A stretch of 13,993 bases of DNA from an uncultured Bacteroidota bacterium (lineage in GTDB: Bacteria > Bacteroidota > Bacteroidia > Bacteroidales > SZUA-534), in the NCBI GenBank assembly GCA_937900725.1, contig CALCFP010000246.1, forward strand, positions 1-13,993. The letters run 5' to 3'. This document shows, piece by piece, positions 7,847 through 13,919 of this stretch. Each line of letters opens with the position of its first letter. Position 1 is the stretch's first letter. The notes under the pieces are model-generated. The model was not told where the DNA came from. It saw only the letters and a list, made by a program, of their open reading frames with translations, and did not search any database. A program made the position numbers and the translations under genes.

Positions 7847-9312
7847 AACAACATCTTAATATTTTTGCGTTCAAAGTAATACAAAATGCCGACATATAAC
7901 AGCATAAACAAGGTGCTGACAGAAAGCGATACATATATATTACTGATAGACAATAAATTTCTCAAGCATAGAATTATTATAGATAAAACTATGTATGCTG
8001 AAAGTTTCACGACATTGTAGTTGACAGGATAAACCTTTCGGCCCCATAAATATGATATAATAGTCATAACAAAATAGCACAAAATGGTGGCCAATGCCGA
8101 ACCCCAGTAACCTATTGTAGGAATAAGCATAATGTTGACTAACAATGTTATGATCACTCCTACTATGGAAATAACTGCTCCGCAATAAGTTTTATTGTTG
8201 ATTTTATACCAAACAGAAAGGTTATAATAGATTCCAAGAAACATATTTGCCAAAAGAATGATAGGGACTATTGGCAGACCAACGTGGAATTCTACGCCAA
8301 TAAAATATTTAAACACATCTATGTACATTGTCACCATCAAGAAAATGACAAGGCAGAAAATGACAAAATAGTCCATAACTACACGATACGACTCCTTAGC
8401 ATCAGATGAAGATGACATCTTGAAAAAGAAAGGTTCGGCAGCATAATTGAACATTTGTATGAAAATAGTCATCAACACGGCCAACTTATAATTGGCAGCA
8501 TATATTCCAACCTGTTCCTGTGCATTCAAGTCGGCACTTGAACAGTACTTAAGAAAAATCTTATCAGACACCTCGTTTATCACTCCTGCAATGCCAATTA
8601 CAATCAATGGCCAAGTATAATTGAGCATTGTAAGGTATTTCCTAAATGAAATCTTGAATTGGAAGCGCTTATATTCAGGAATGAGAAGAACAAAAGTCAC
8701 AGTGGAAGAAACCATATTGCTGAAAAAGGCATATCCTATATTTATATCAGGATTGTAGAGTGAATTAAAAAACGTGTTTTCGGAATCCTTGCAAACGACA
8801 AAAAAGAAAATGTTCAGCAAAATATTGACCGAAACATTGATGAGTTTAATAATGGAAAATTTCAGCGCACGGTTTTCGTTACGCATTCTTGCGAAAGGAA
8901 TAGAAGTTATTACATCAAAGAAAATGATGAACGCAAAACAAAGTATGTAGTTTACATTTTGCTTATAATCTATAAGTTCTGCAATATTTCCCTTAAATAA
9001 TAACGTTATTACCAAAAACAAAGTGGCAAAAACGGAAGTGCTGAAAAGTGCGTGATTGAAAGTACTCTGCTCCTCTTCCTTTTTCACACTATAGCGGAAA
9101 TATGTTGTCTCCATTCCGTGAATGAGAAGAACAAGCAACAGCGATGAATAGGCGTATAGTTCCGAAACCGTACCGTATTGCGCTTTAGTAAAAATACGAG
9201 TATAAAAAGGTGTGAGCAATAAATAGTTAAGCAAACGCGGAACAATGGTTCCAAGCCCGTAAATCATTGTCTGACCAGCCAGACCATTGAAAAATTTCTT
9301 CAAAAAAGCCAT
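7837..9312 (-). CDS. Wzx-type polysaccharide flippase (MOP superfamily)
   Basis: 491 residues, almost entirely hydrophobic, with about 12-14 predicted membrane segments. The N-terminus GLAGQTMIYGLGTIVPRLLNYLLLTPFYTRIFT is typical of Wzx/RfbX 'polysaccharide biosynthesis' proteins: an amphipathic start, then a first helix ending in LLTPxYTR. Further helices include the central FVLLIPEYKRF region and YIVLSIIILCLRNL near the C-terminus. Such proteins move undecaprenyl-linked glycans across the inner membrane. No glycosyltransferase, polymerase or ligase gene is nearby, so the cargo is unknown; its place in a housekeeping operon argues against a strain-specific capsule locus. I chose ATG 9312, 2 nt after the nadA stop, over an in-frame TTG at 9318 that would give a 4-nt overlap. 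A MurJ-like role is possible but nothing specific supports it. Confidence 0.88.
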   Translation of the reverse strand: MAFLKKFFNGLAGQTMIYGLGTIVPRLLNYLLLTPFYTRIFTKAQYGTVSELYAYSSLLLVLLIHGMETTYFRYSVKKEEEQSTFNHALFSTSVFATLFLVITLLFKGNIAELIDYKQNVNYILCFAFIIFFDVITSIPFARMRNENRALKFSIIKLINVSVNILLNIFFFVVCKDSENTFFNSLYNPDINIGYAFFSNMVSSTVTFVLLIPEYKRFQFKISFRKYLTMLNYTWPLIVIGIAGVINEVSDKIFLKYCSSADLNAQEQVGIYAANYKLAVLMTIFIQMFNYAAEPFFFKMSSSSDAKESYRVVMDYFVIFCLVIFLMVTMYIDVFKYFIGVEFHVGLPIVPIILLANMFLGIYYNLSVWYKINNKTYCGAVISIVGVIITLLVNIMLIPTIGYWGSALATILCYFVMTIISYLWGRKVYPVNYNVVKLSAYIVLSIIILCLRNLLSISNIYVSLSVSTLFMLLYVGILYYFERKNIKMLLCK

Positions 9313-9314
9313 AA

Positions 9315-10283
9315 TCAAAGACCTAACTTATTAGAAATTTCAAGCATACGCTGAACAGGTCTTAATGCGGCTTCGCGAATTGAAGAATCAACAAAAACTT
9401 CAGGCTGCTCATCAATCAATGCCTTGCATATGTTTTCCAAAGTAATCATTTTCATATAATTGCAATCGTTGCAAGTGAGCGACGAATCGTCAGGCGGAGC
9501 GGCTATAAACTGCTTGCCAGGATTATTTTTACGCATTTGGTGCAGAATGCCTGTTTCTGTTGCAACAATGAACACATTAGAATCGGACTTGTTGACAAAC
9601 TTCAGAATTGCGGCAGTGCTTCCAATTACATCGGCCAAAGCCAAGACATCAGGCTGGCACTCGGGATGCGCCAGAACCTTTGCATCAGGATTGGCTTTCT
9701 TAAGTTCGGCAATACGGCTTGCCGAGAAACGCCTGTGAACGTGGCACGAACCATTCCACAACAACATGTTGCGACCGGTCATCTTATTGACATACGTTCC
9801 AAGATTATGGTCGGGACCGAAAATAATCTTTTCATCGGCCGGAAGGCTTTTTACAATATCGACGGCATTCGACGATGTGCAAATGATATCGCTCAAAGCC
9901 TTTATCTCATTGGTTGTGTTGACATAAGAGATGACAGTGTGACCTGGATTGTCGGCAATGAACTTACGGAAATCGGAAGCATTGCAACTGTCGGCCAAGG
10001 AGCATCCGGCATCGAGGCACGGAATAAGCACCTTCTTGTCGGGATTTAGCAATTTTACGGTTTCAGCCATGAAATTCACACCGGCCATAACTATTATGTC
10101 GGCTGAAGTATTGACGGCCTTTTGCGCCAAAGCCAGACTATCGCCAACAAAATCGGAAATATCCTGAATTTCAGGGCGTTGATAGAAATGACCAAGAATT
10201 ATTGCATTTTTCTCCTTCTTCAACTTGCTGATTTTAGCAACAAGTTCAGAATTGTCAGAAAGTTCAGAGCATTTATTATCCAT
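9315..10283 (-). CDS. nadA: Quinolinate synthase NadA
   Basis: 322 residues. NadA condenses iminoaspartate with dihydroxyacetone phosphate to quinolinate in de novo NAD synthesis, using an oxygen-sensitive [4Fe-4S] cluster. Family signatures are clear: AIILGHFYQRPEIQD (27-41), GVNFMAETVK (68-77), AGCSLAD (92-98), YVNTTNEIKA (120-129), CTSSNA (135-140), FGPDHNLG (155-162), WNGSCHVH (176-183), HPEC (206-209), ATETGILHQM (241-250) and TCNDCNYMK (270-278). The cluster ligands by homology are C94, C180 and C274 (or C271). The length fits the shorter, non-enterobacterial NadA type. It is the first gene of the leftward run, with ATG at 10283 about 10 nt from the expected transcription start. Its usual partners nadB and nadC are absent from the window, so the iminoaspartate source must be encoded elsewhere. 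Confidence 0.97.
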   Translation of the reverse strand: MDNKCSELSDNSELVAKISKLKKEKNAIILGHFYQRPEIQDISDFVGDSLALAQKAVNTSADIIVMAGVNFMAETVKLLNPDKKVLIPCLDAGCSLADSCNASDFRKFIADNPGHTVISYVNTTNEIKALSDIICTSSNAVDIVKSLPADEKIIFGPDHNLGTYVNKMTGRNMLLWNGSCHVHRRFSASRIAELKKANPDAKVLAHPECQPDVLALADVIGSTAAILKFVNKSDSNVFIVATETGILHQMRKNNPGKQFIAAPPDDSSLTCNDCNYMKMITLENICKALIDEQPEVFVDSSIREAALRPVQRMLEISNKLGL

Positions 10284-10299
10284 ACAGATTTATTTTCCA

Positions 10300-10307
10300 C
10301 AAAAGTA
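10300..10307 (-). promoter_or_regulatory. Bacteroidetes-type -7 box for nadA
   Basis: On the minus strand the sequence reads TACTTTTG, matching the TAnnTTTG -7 element used by the Bacteroidota primary sigma factor. It is the only such match on this strand in the intergenic region. It ends 16 nt before the nadA ATG, implying a 5' leader of roughly 10 nt. I see no good TTTG -33 element about 20 nt upstream, so strength is uncertain. This is probably the promoter for the whole leftward gene run. On the other strand the same bases form part of TTTTCCACA (10293-10301), a full match to the DnaA-box consensus TTWTNCACA. Confidence 0.5.
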
Positions 10308-10560
10308 AAAAATAGTGACGAGTAATATTATTTGCTGGCAATTAAATCCTGTAGCAACGACATTGAAACGAAAATATCTTGTATTTCCATATTTTTAAAA
10401 TGAAAAAAAAAACAGCAAAATAGAGAAAAACAAAACAGAGTCAGTTATAAACATAACATTACATATTATTATTTATTGATTTAAATTTTAAAAAAAAATG
10501 ATGATGATGATATATTGTTGAAAAGGTTGAAATCAAATTCAATAAAAATTTGCAAAAAAG

Positions 10561-10577
10561 GAATAAACAGTTTATTC
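10561..10577. repeat. Perfect 17-bp palindrome
   Basis: GAATAAAC-A-GTTTATTC has two perfect 8-bp arms around a single central base (10569). It has the form of a dimeric regulator operator. A related palindrome sharing the TAAACA/TGTTTA core is centred exactly 80 bp to the right. Confidence 0.6.
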
Positions 10578-10641
10578 AAACATTATTTAACAACAATAAC
10601 AACTCAACGTCAATTAAGAATCAGCACATTAGTTTAGGAAA

Positions 10642-10656
10642 TAAACAATTTGTTTA
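10642..10656. repeat. Perfect 15-bp palindrome related to the one at 10561
   Basis: TAAACAA-T-TTGTTTA has two 7-bp arms around position 10649. It shares the TAAACA half-site with the palindrome at 10561-10577, 80 bp away centre to centre. Short palindromes are not rare in DNA this AT-rich, so a binding-site role is only suggestive. Confidence 0.5.
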
Positions 10657-10678
10657 AAACTTTTAAGTTGTTTTCCGA

Positions 10679-10726
10679 TTGAAAGAAATCAACTGTTGAA
10701 AACTGTAGAGCGTGTTGATTTTTCAA
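10679..10726. repeat. Bulged 13-bp inverted repeat (possible stem-loop)
   Basis: The left arm at 10679-10693 reads TTGAAAGAAATCAAC. The right arm at 10714-10726 has the reverse complement TTGAAAAATCAAC, so the arms pair over 13 bp with a 2-nt bulge. The 20-nt loop carries TGTTGAAAA at 10694-10702, and the left arm plus loop also form the 11-bp palindrome TCAAC-T-GTTGA (10689-10699). No T-run follows the right arm, so it does not look like an intrinsic terminator. Confidence 0.55.
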
Positions 10727-10761
10727 GATTAAAAAGGCATCAAAAAAATTTGTGTTAATGA

Positions 10762-10788
10762 AAATTTGTATATCAGATATGCAAAATT
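10762..10788. repeat. 27-bp imperfect palindrome
   Basis: The centre is ATATC-A-GATAT around position 10775. Outward the arms continue with AAATTTG on the left and CAAAATT on the right, giving 11 of 13 matched positions; one of the two mismatches (10769/10781) would be a G-U pair in RNA. It could be an operator or a hairpin. The extreme AT content lowers its significance. Confidence 0.45.
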
Positions 10789-10840
10789 GAAAAGCAAGAA
10801 AAAAATTGCCGAACTTATCAACCTTGCAATCATTATTGAA

Positions 10841-10856
10841 TTAACATATTAACATA
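10841..10856. repeat. Tandem duplication of TTAACATA
   Basis: Two exact adjacent copies of TTAACATA, followed by the similar AAACATAAAT. On the opposite strand this reads TATGTTAATATGTTAA, which resembles one arm of a dif-type recombination site (TTATGTTAAAT), but no matching second arm is present. Confidence 0.5.
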
Positions 10857-10991
10857 AAACATAAATATTGAAAATCAGACATCTATGTAAAACACTATTT
10901 TTATTGACTTGTATCATAAAAACTTAACTATTGTTGATAAATAAAAACATAATTTGGCTTGCATATATATAATGTCCTGCAACATAAATTC

Positions 10992-11021
10992 TTTTTGGAA
11001 AATGATATGAATTTTTGGAAA
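10992..11021. repeat. Two direct repeats of TTTTTGGAAA, 20 bp apart
   Basis: TTTTTGGAAA occurs at 10992-11001 and 11012-11021, so copies recur at a 20-bp period (about two helical turns), and both are followed by ATAT-containing spacer. The arrangement would place two protein-binding sites on the same DNA face. It lies about 130 bp upstream of the -7 box of the lipoprotein gene. Confidence 0.45.
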
Positions 11022-11144
11022 TATATAGCGAATCAAAGATTGAAAGAAGTGATTTGCAAAATAAGATACTTTTCAAGTCGTGAATAAAAAAGCCTGCAAA
11101 AATGCGAGAAAGCAAAGCAGTGCATTCCCAACGTTTTTTATTTG

Positions 11145-11152
11145 TATGTTTG
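11145..11152 (+). promoter_or_regulatory. Bacteroidetes-type -7 box for the Ig-like lipoprotein gene
   Basis: TATGTTTG matches TAnnTTTG and is the only plus-strand match I found in the intergenic region. It ends 29 nt before the ATG at 11182, implying a leader of roughly 20 nt. No clear -33 TTTG is visible at the expected spacing. The box overlaps the left arm of the inverted repeat at 11147-11165. Confidence 0.45.
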
Positions 11153-11165
11153 TGGTTCACAAACA
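11147..11165. promoter_or_regulatory. Perfect 8-bp inverted repeat over the promoter (possible operator)
   Basis: TGTTTGTG-GTT-CACAAACA has two perfect 8-bp arms around a 3-nt centre. It overlaps the predicted -7 box and the expected transcription start and ends 16 nt before the lipoprotein start codon. It could bind a dimeric repressor, or form a small hairpin at the 5' end of the mRNA. No regulator gene is nearby to suggest which. Confidence 0.4.
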
Positions 11166-11181
11166 GATTATTCGCAATTTG

Positions 11182-13023
11182 ATGAAATTGAGATACAAAG
11201 AGTTGGTTTTTAGCCTTTCAGCGTTACTTGCGATAGGTTGTGCAAAACAGTCGGCACCCACAGGCGGCCCAAAAGATGTTGACCCGCCAGTTGCATTGCG
11301 CAGCAATCCAGTCAATTACTCGACAAACTTCAAGGGAAAGAAATTCGTCGTCGAATTTGACGAGTTCATTGACCTGAAAAATGTAAATCAAGAACTGCTT
11401 GTTTCGCCATTAGTTCAGAAAAAGCCCAAAGTAGTAATGCGTGGCAAAAAGATGGTTGTCCGCATAAACAACGAACTACAAGATAGCACGACATACAATT
11501 TCAATTTTTTCAATTCAGTAACTGACCTTAATGAAGGCAACGTACTCGAAAATTTCCAATTCGAGTTTTCAACAGGCGACACATTCGACTCTACATACGT
11601 TGGCGGACAGATTGTGGATGCATTTAGCGGAAAGCCGATGAAAGGCGTTTACATAATGCTTTATAGAAATTTGGAAGATTCGACACCTCTTACCCAAAAG
11701 CCAGAGTGCGTGGGGCGGACAAACAACGACGGCTACTTCATTGTTCCAAATATGAAGGCCGATGTGCCATACCATATGTTCGCGCTCAAGGATATGAACA
11801 ACAACAAGAAATTCGACAACAACGAAGAAATAGCATATCTCGACAGCACCGTGCAACCATCGTTCAAACCGATGGCAGTGTCTGACACGTTGCACTTGAT
11901 AAAATCGATATCGCGCGACAGGAAAGACACGGTTTTCTACGATTCCATTCATACATATACCATAATGGTAACCACCATTGATGACATAAGTTTGAATCTA
12001 TTCAAGGAAGAGAGCCACATCCAATATTTGCACGATGTCTATCGTCACGGCAAACGGCAATTGGCAGTAGCCTTCAACGATTTGATAGATAGTGCATTTT
12101 CATTAACTCCAATAATCGACACAGTCTATTCTGAAAATTGGTGCCTTTTTGAAGGAGAACAACCAACAGATTCGGTTGTATTCTGGATAACAGATTCCAC
12201 GCTTTACAAGCACGACACGCTTAAGATGCAGGTTTGCTATACTATGAAGGATTCAAACAACGCCGATTATTTGCAGTGCGACACTCTTGAATTCATAGCC
12301 AAACCTGATGCAAAAAAAACGGCAAAGCAGGAAAAGAAAAAAGGTGGGCTTAAGTCGTTGTTAAGCAAGGATGAAGACAAAAACGAGAAAATAGAAAAGA
12401 AAAAAATTTCTGAACTTACAGTAAAGCACAATATTGAAAAGGTTCTCGACTTAGAAACGCCTATAATATTGAAAATGAACTATCCTATTGCAGAATATAA
12501 TTGCGACAGCATTGTGCTTACTAAAAAGGAAGACGAAAAAGAAAGCAATGTCAAGTTTTCAATAACTAAGAAAGAAAACACGAGCAGAATCTACAACATT
12601 GAATTTGCAAGCGAAGAAAATTCACAATATAGAATTATTATACCATCAGGTTCATTCACTGATATTTACGGAAACACAAACGATACAATAATTCAAGAGT
12701 TCAAGACACAGTTAATCGATTATTATAGTAACCTAATAATGAACATTGCAGGTTTGAAATGTAACCACTCCATTATTCAATTACTTGATGCTAAAGAAGT
12801 TGTCCTGCGTGAATACACTTTATCAGGAGACACAACACTTACAATGGAATACCTGTCGCCGGCAAAATATAAGTTGAAGTTGTACTACGATGAAAACGCA
12901 AATGGCAAATGGGATACCGGAAAATTCAGCGAACGCCGTCAGCCAGAACGCGTATTTTATTTTGGCGAAATAATTGAAACAAAGTCGGGATGGGATATGG
13001 AGTACACGTGGAATGTTGAATGA
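11182..13023 (+). CDS. Ig-like domain lipoprotein (PTGGPKD family)
   Basis: 613 residues. The lipoprotein signal ends in LLAIGC, with C20 the lipidated residue; the segment after it, SAPTGGPKDVDPP, is the hallmark of a Bacteroidota family annotated as Ig-like domain-containing. A bacterial Ig-like (Big_5/SbsA) domain spans about 34-132. It is followed by a CNA-B or carboxypeptidase-regulatory-like beta domain at about 138-225 (GGQIVDAFSGKPMKGVYIML), a lysine-rich linker at 372-410, a second Ig-like region at about 415-510, and a C-terminal beta domain. Two acidic loops, DMNNNKKFDNNEE (204-216) and DENANGKWDTG (570-580), resemble calcium-binding loops. It is probably anchored in the outer membrane. 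I chose ATG 11182 over a GTG at 11080, which would bury the lipobox. It overlaps the next gene by 4 nt. The specific function is unknown. Confidence 0.87.
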   Translation: MKLRYKELVFSLSALLAIGCAKQSAPTGGPKDVDPPVALRSNPVNYSTNFKGKKFVVEFDEFIDLKNVNQELLVSPLVQKKPKVVMRGKKMVVRINNELQDSTTYNFNFFNSVTDLNEGNVLENFQFEFSTGDTFDSTYVGGQIVDAFSGKPMKGVYIMLYRNLEDSTPLTQKPECVGRTNNDGYFIVPNMKADVPYHMFALKDMNNNKKFDNNEEIAYLDSTVQPSFKPMAVSDTLHLIKSISRDRKDTVFYDSIHTYTIMVTTIDDISLNLFKEESHIQYLHDVYRHGKRQLAVAFNDLIDSAFSLTPIIDTVYSENWCLFEGEQPTDSVVFWITDSTLYKHDTLKMQVCYTMKDSNNADYLQCDTLEFIAKPDAKKTAKQEKKKGGLKSLLSKDEDKNEKIEKKKISELTVKHNIEKVLDLETPIILKMNYPIAEYNCDSIVLTKKEDEKESNVKFSITKKENTSRIYNIEFASEENSQYRIIIPSGSFTDIYGNTNDTIIQEFKTQLIDYYSNLIMNIAGLKCNHSIIQLLDAKEVVLREYTLSGDTTLTMEYLSPAKYKLKLYYDENANGKWDTGKFSERRQPERVFYFGEIIETKSGWDMEYTWNVE

Positions 13024-13838
13024 TGCGCAATGTATTGTCCATATTGTTGATATTTATTTCTTGCTCAACAATTTGCAAGGCACAATTGACATATATTTCT
13101 GACAAGTTCCAGGTTGGCGAATCGTTCAAACTTGACATTTACTACAATTGGGGTTTCATTTGGCTAAATGCAGGTTGGGCGACATTTGAAATTCGCGATA
13201 CGACTTGGAACGGGCAAAGCGCTCTTCATCTATTAAGCAAGGGCTCGACATATTCAGGCTACGACTGGTTCTACAAGGTGCGCGACACGTACGAGGCAAT
13301 TGTGGAACCGCAGACATACAGTCCATACTGGTTTCACTGCAACACCAACGAGGGCGGCTATATCGACAAGGAAATAACTACATTTAATTATGCAGACAGC
13401 ATCGCTATAGCAACAACCGAAACGTCAAAGCGCGGACAAAGGATAGACACGCTTAAAATCAATCAAAACATAACCGATTTAGTTTCAGCAATATATAAAT
13501 GTCGGTCCATCGATTTTTCAAAAATAAACATAGATGAACAGGTTCCTGTTCCGGTGTTGGTATGCAATAAGATTTATAATCTGCATTTCAGATATTTAGG
13601 CAAGGAGGATGTGACCACCAAAGACGGCATTATCTACCATTGCCGAAAATTCTCGGTAATGATGGTTGACGGCACCATTTTTAAAAAAGGCGAGGACCTC
13701 ACCGCCTGGATAACCGACGACCTGAACTGTGCACCGGTTATGATGGAGGCAAAAATAGCGGTAGGTTCGGTAAAGGCATTTTTAAAAGAGATAAAAGGAA
13801 ATAAGTGGGAAGTGAAAACCGAAACGGCAAATAAGTAA
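13020..13838 (+). CDS. Secreted DUF3108 protein
   Basis: 272 residues. A signal peptide (MMRNVLSILLIFISCSTICKA) precedes the DUF3108 fold. The family pattern is visible early as VGESFKLDIYYNWGFIWLNA followed by GWATFEI, then the GSTYSGYDWFYKVRDTYEAIV segment, and near the end ITDDLNCAPVMMEAKIAVGSVKAFL. DUF3108 proteins are predicted periplasmic beta-rich proteins of unknown function; this one is full length. Its ATG overlaps the stop of the Ig-like lipoprotein gene (ATGA), and a second ATG follows at once at 13023, so the start is uncertain by one codon. The two genes are almost certainly co-transcribed and may act together at the cell surface, which is inference from gene order. No terminator hairpin is visible after the stop. 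Confidence 0.88.
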   Translation: MMRNVLSILLIFISCSTICKAQLTYISDKFQVGESFKLDIYYNWGFIWLNAGWATFEIRDTTWNGQSALHLLSKGSTYSGYDWFYKVRDTYEAIVEPQTYSPYWFHCNTNEGGYIDKEITTFNYADSIAIATTETSKRGQRIDTLKINQNITDLVSAIYKCRSIDFSKINIDEQVPVPVLVCNKIYNLHFRYLGKEDVTTKDGIIYHCRKFSVMMVDGTIFKKGEDLTAWITDDLNCAPVMMEAKIAVGSVKAFLKEIKGNKWEVKTETANK

Positions 13839-13866
13839 ACAAGCAGTGTTATTTGGAACATACACT

Positions 13867-13874
13867 TATCTTTG
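13867..13874 (+). promoter_or_regulatory. Possible promoter -7 box after the DUF3108 gene
   Basis: TATCTTTG, followed by C, matches TAnnTTTG and lies 28 nt after the DUF3108 stop. A second match, TATATTTG, lies at 13937-13944. Neither has a TTTG -33 element at the normal spacing. If the first is real it would drive a gene starting near 13920. A nine-codon frame (MNNRIKIIL, 13894-13923) lies just downstream. Confidence 0.35.
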
Positions 13875-13919
13875 CCCGCAGAAAAAAATAATTATGAATA
13901 ACAGAATTAAAATCATTCT

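Larger units (their letters stand above)
10308..11144. other. Long AT-rich non-coding region between divergent transcription units
   Basis: About 840 bp lie between the two inferred promoters. GC content in lines I counted is roughly 12-25 percent, well below the flanking genes. I find no convincing gene: open frames are short, start poorly and give low-complexity peptides. I see no tRNA, tmRNA, RNase P, SRP RNA or riboswitch signature. What is present is A-tracts (A10 at 10403-10412, A9 at 10490-10498), a (ATG)4 run at 10498-10509, eight GTTGA/TCAAC pentamers between 10517 and 10937, several palindromes, a bulged stem-loop at 10679-10726, tandem 8-mers at 10841-10856, and two copies of TTTTTGGAAA at 10992 and 11012. 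The function is unknown. Confidence 0.6.

Noticed and set aside
10498..10509. The (ATG)4 run as a DnaA-trio element or phase-variable start
   Set aside because: The trio motif reads TAG/TAA 5' to 3', which ATG repeats do not give on either strand. The frame that follows stops after seven codons, so no gene could be switched by it.
10733..10852. A frame of about 40 codons on the plus strand ending TYSTOP at the TTAACATA repeats (…YIRYAKLKSKKKIAEL…)
   Set aside because: It has no ATG or GTG start, only TTG, is dominated by Lys and Ile as expected from AT-rich DNA, and overlaps the imperfect palindrome. A decayed gene cannot be excluded.
10841..10872. A dif/XerCD recombination site
   Set aside because: Only one arm resembles TTATGTTAAAT (9 of 11 positions). 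The position of the other arm does not match, and the likeness comes from AT-rich tandem repeats.
10924..11160. A 78-codon open frame on the minus strand in the intergenic region
   Set aside because: It starts with GTG, has a composition unlike the neighbouring proteins, overlaps the lipoprotein promoter, and shows no recognisable domain or signal.
11080..11181. N-terminal extension of the Ig-like lipoprotein from a GTG at 11080
   Set aside because: The extra 34 residues would place the lipoprotein signal in the interior, and the extension covers the promoter box and inverted repeat. ATG 11182 gives a standard signal with LLAIGC.
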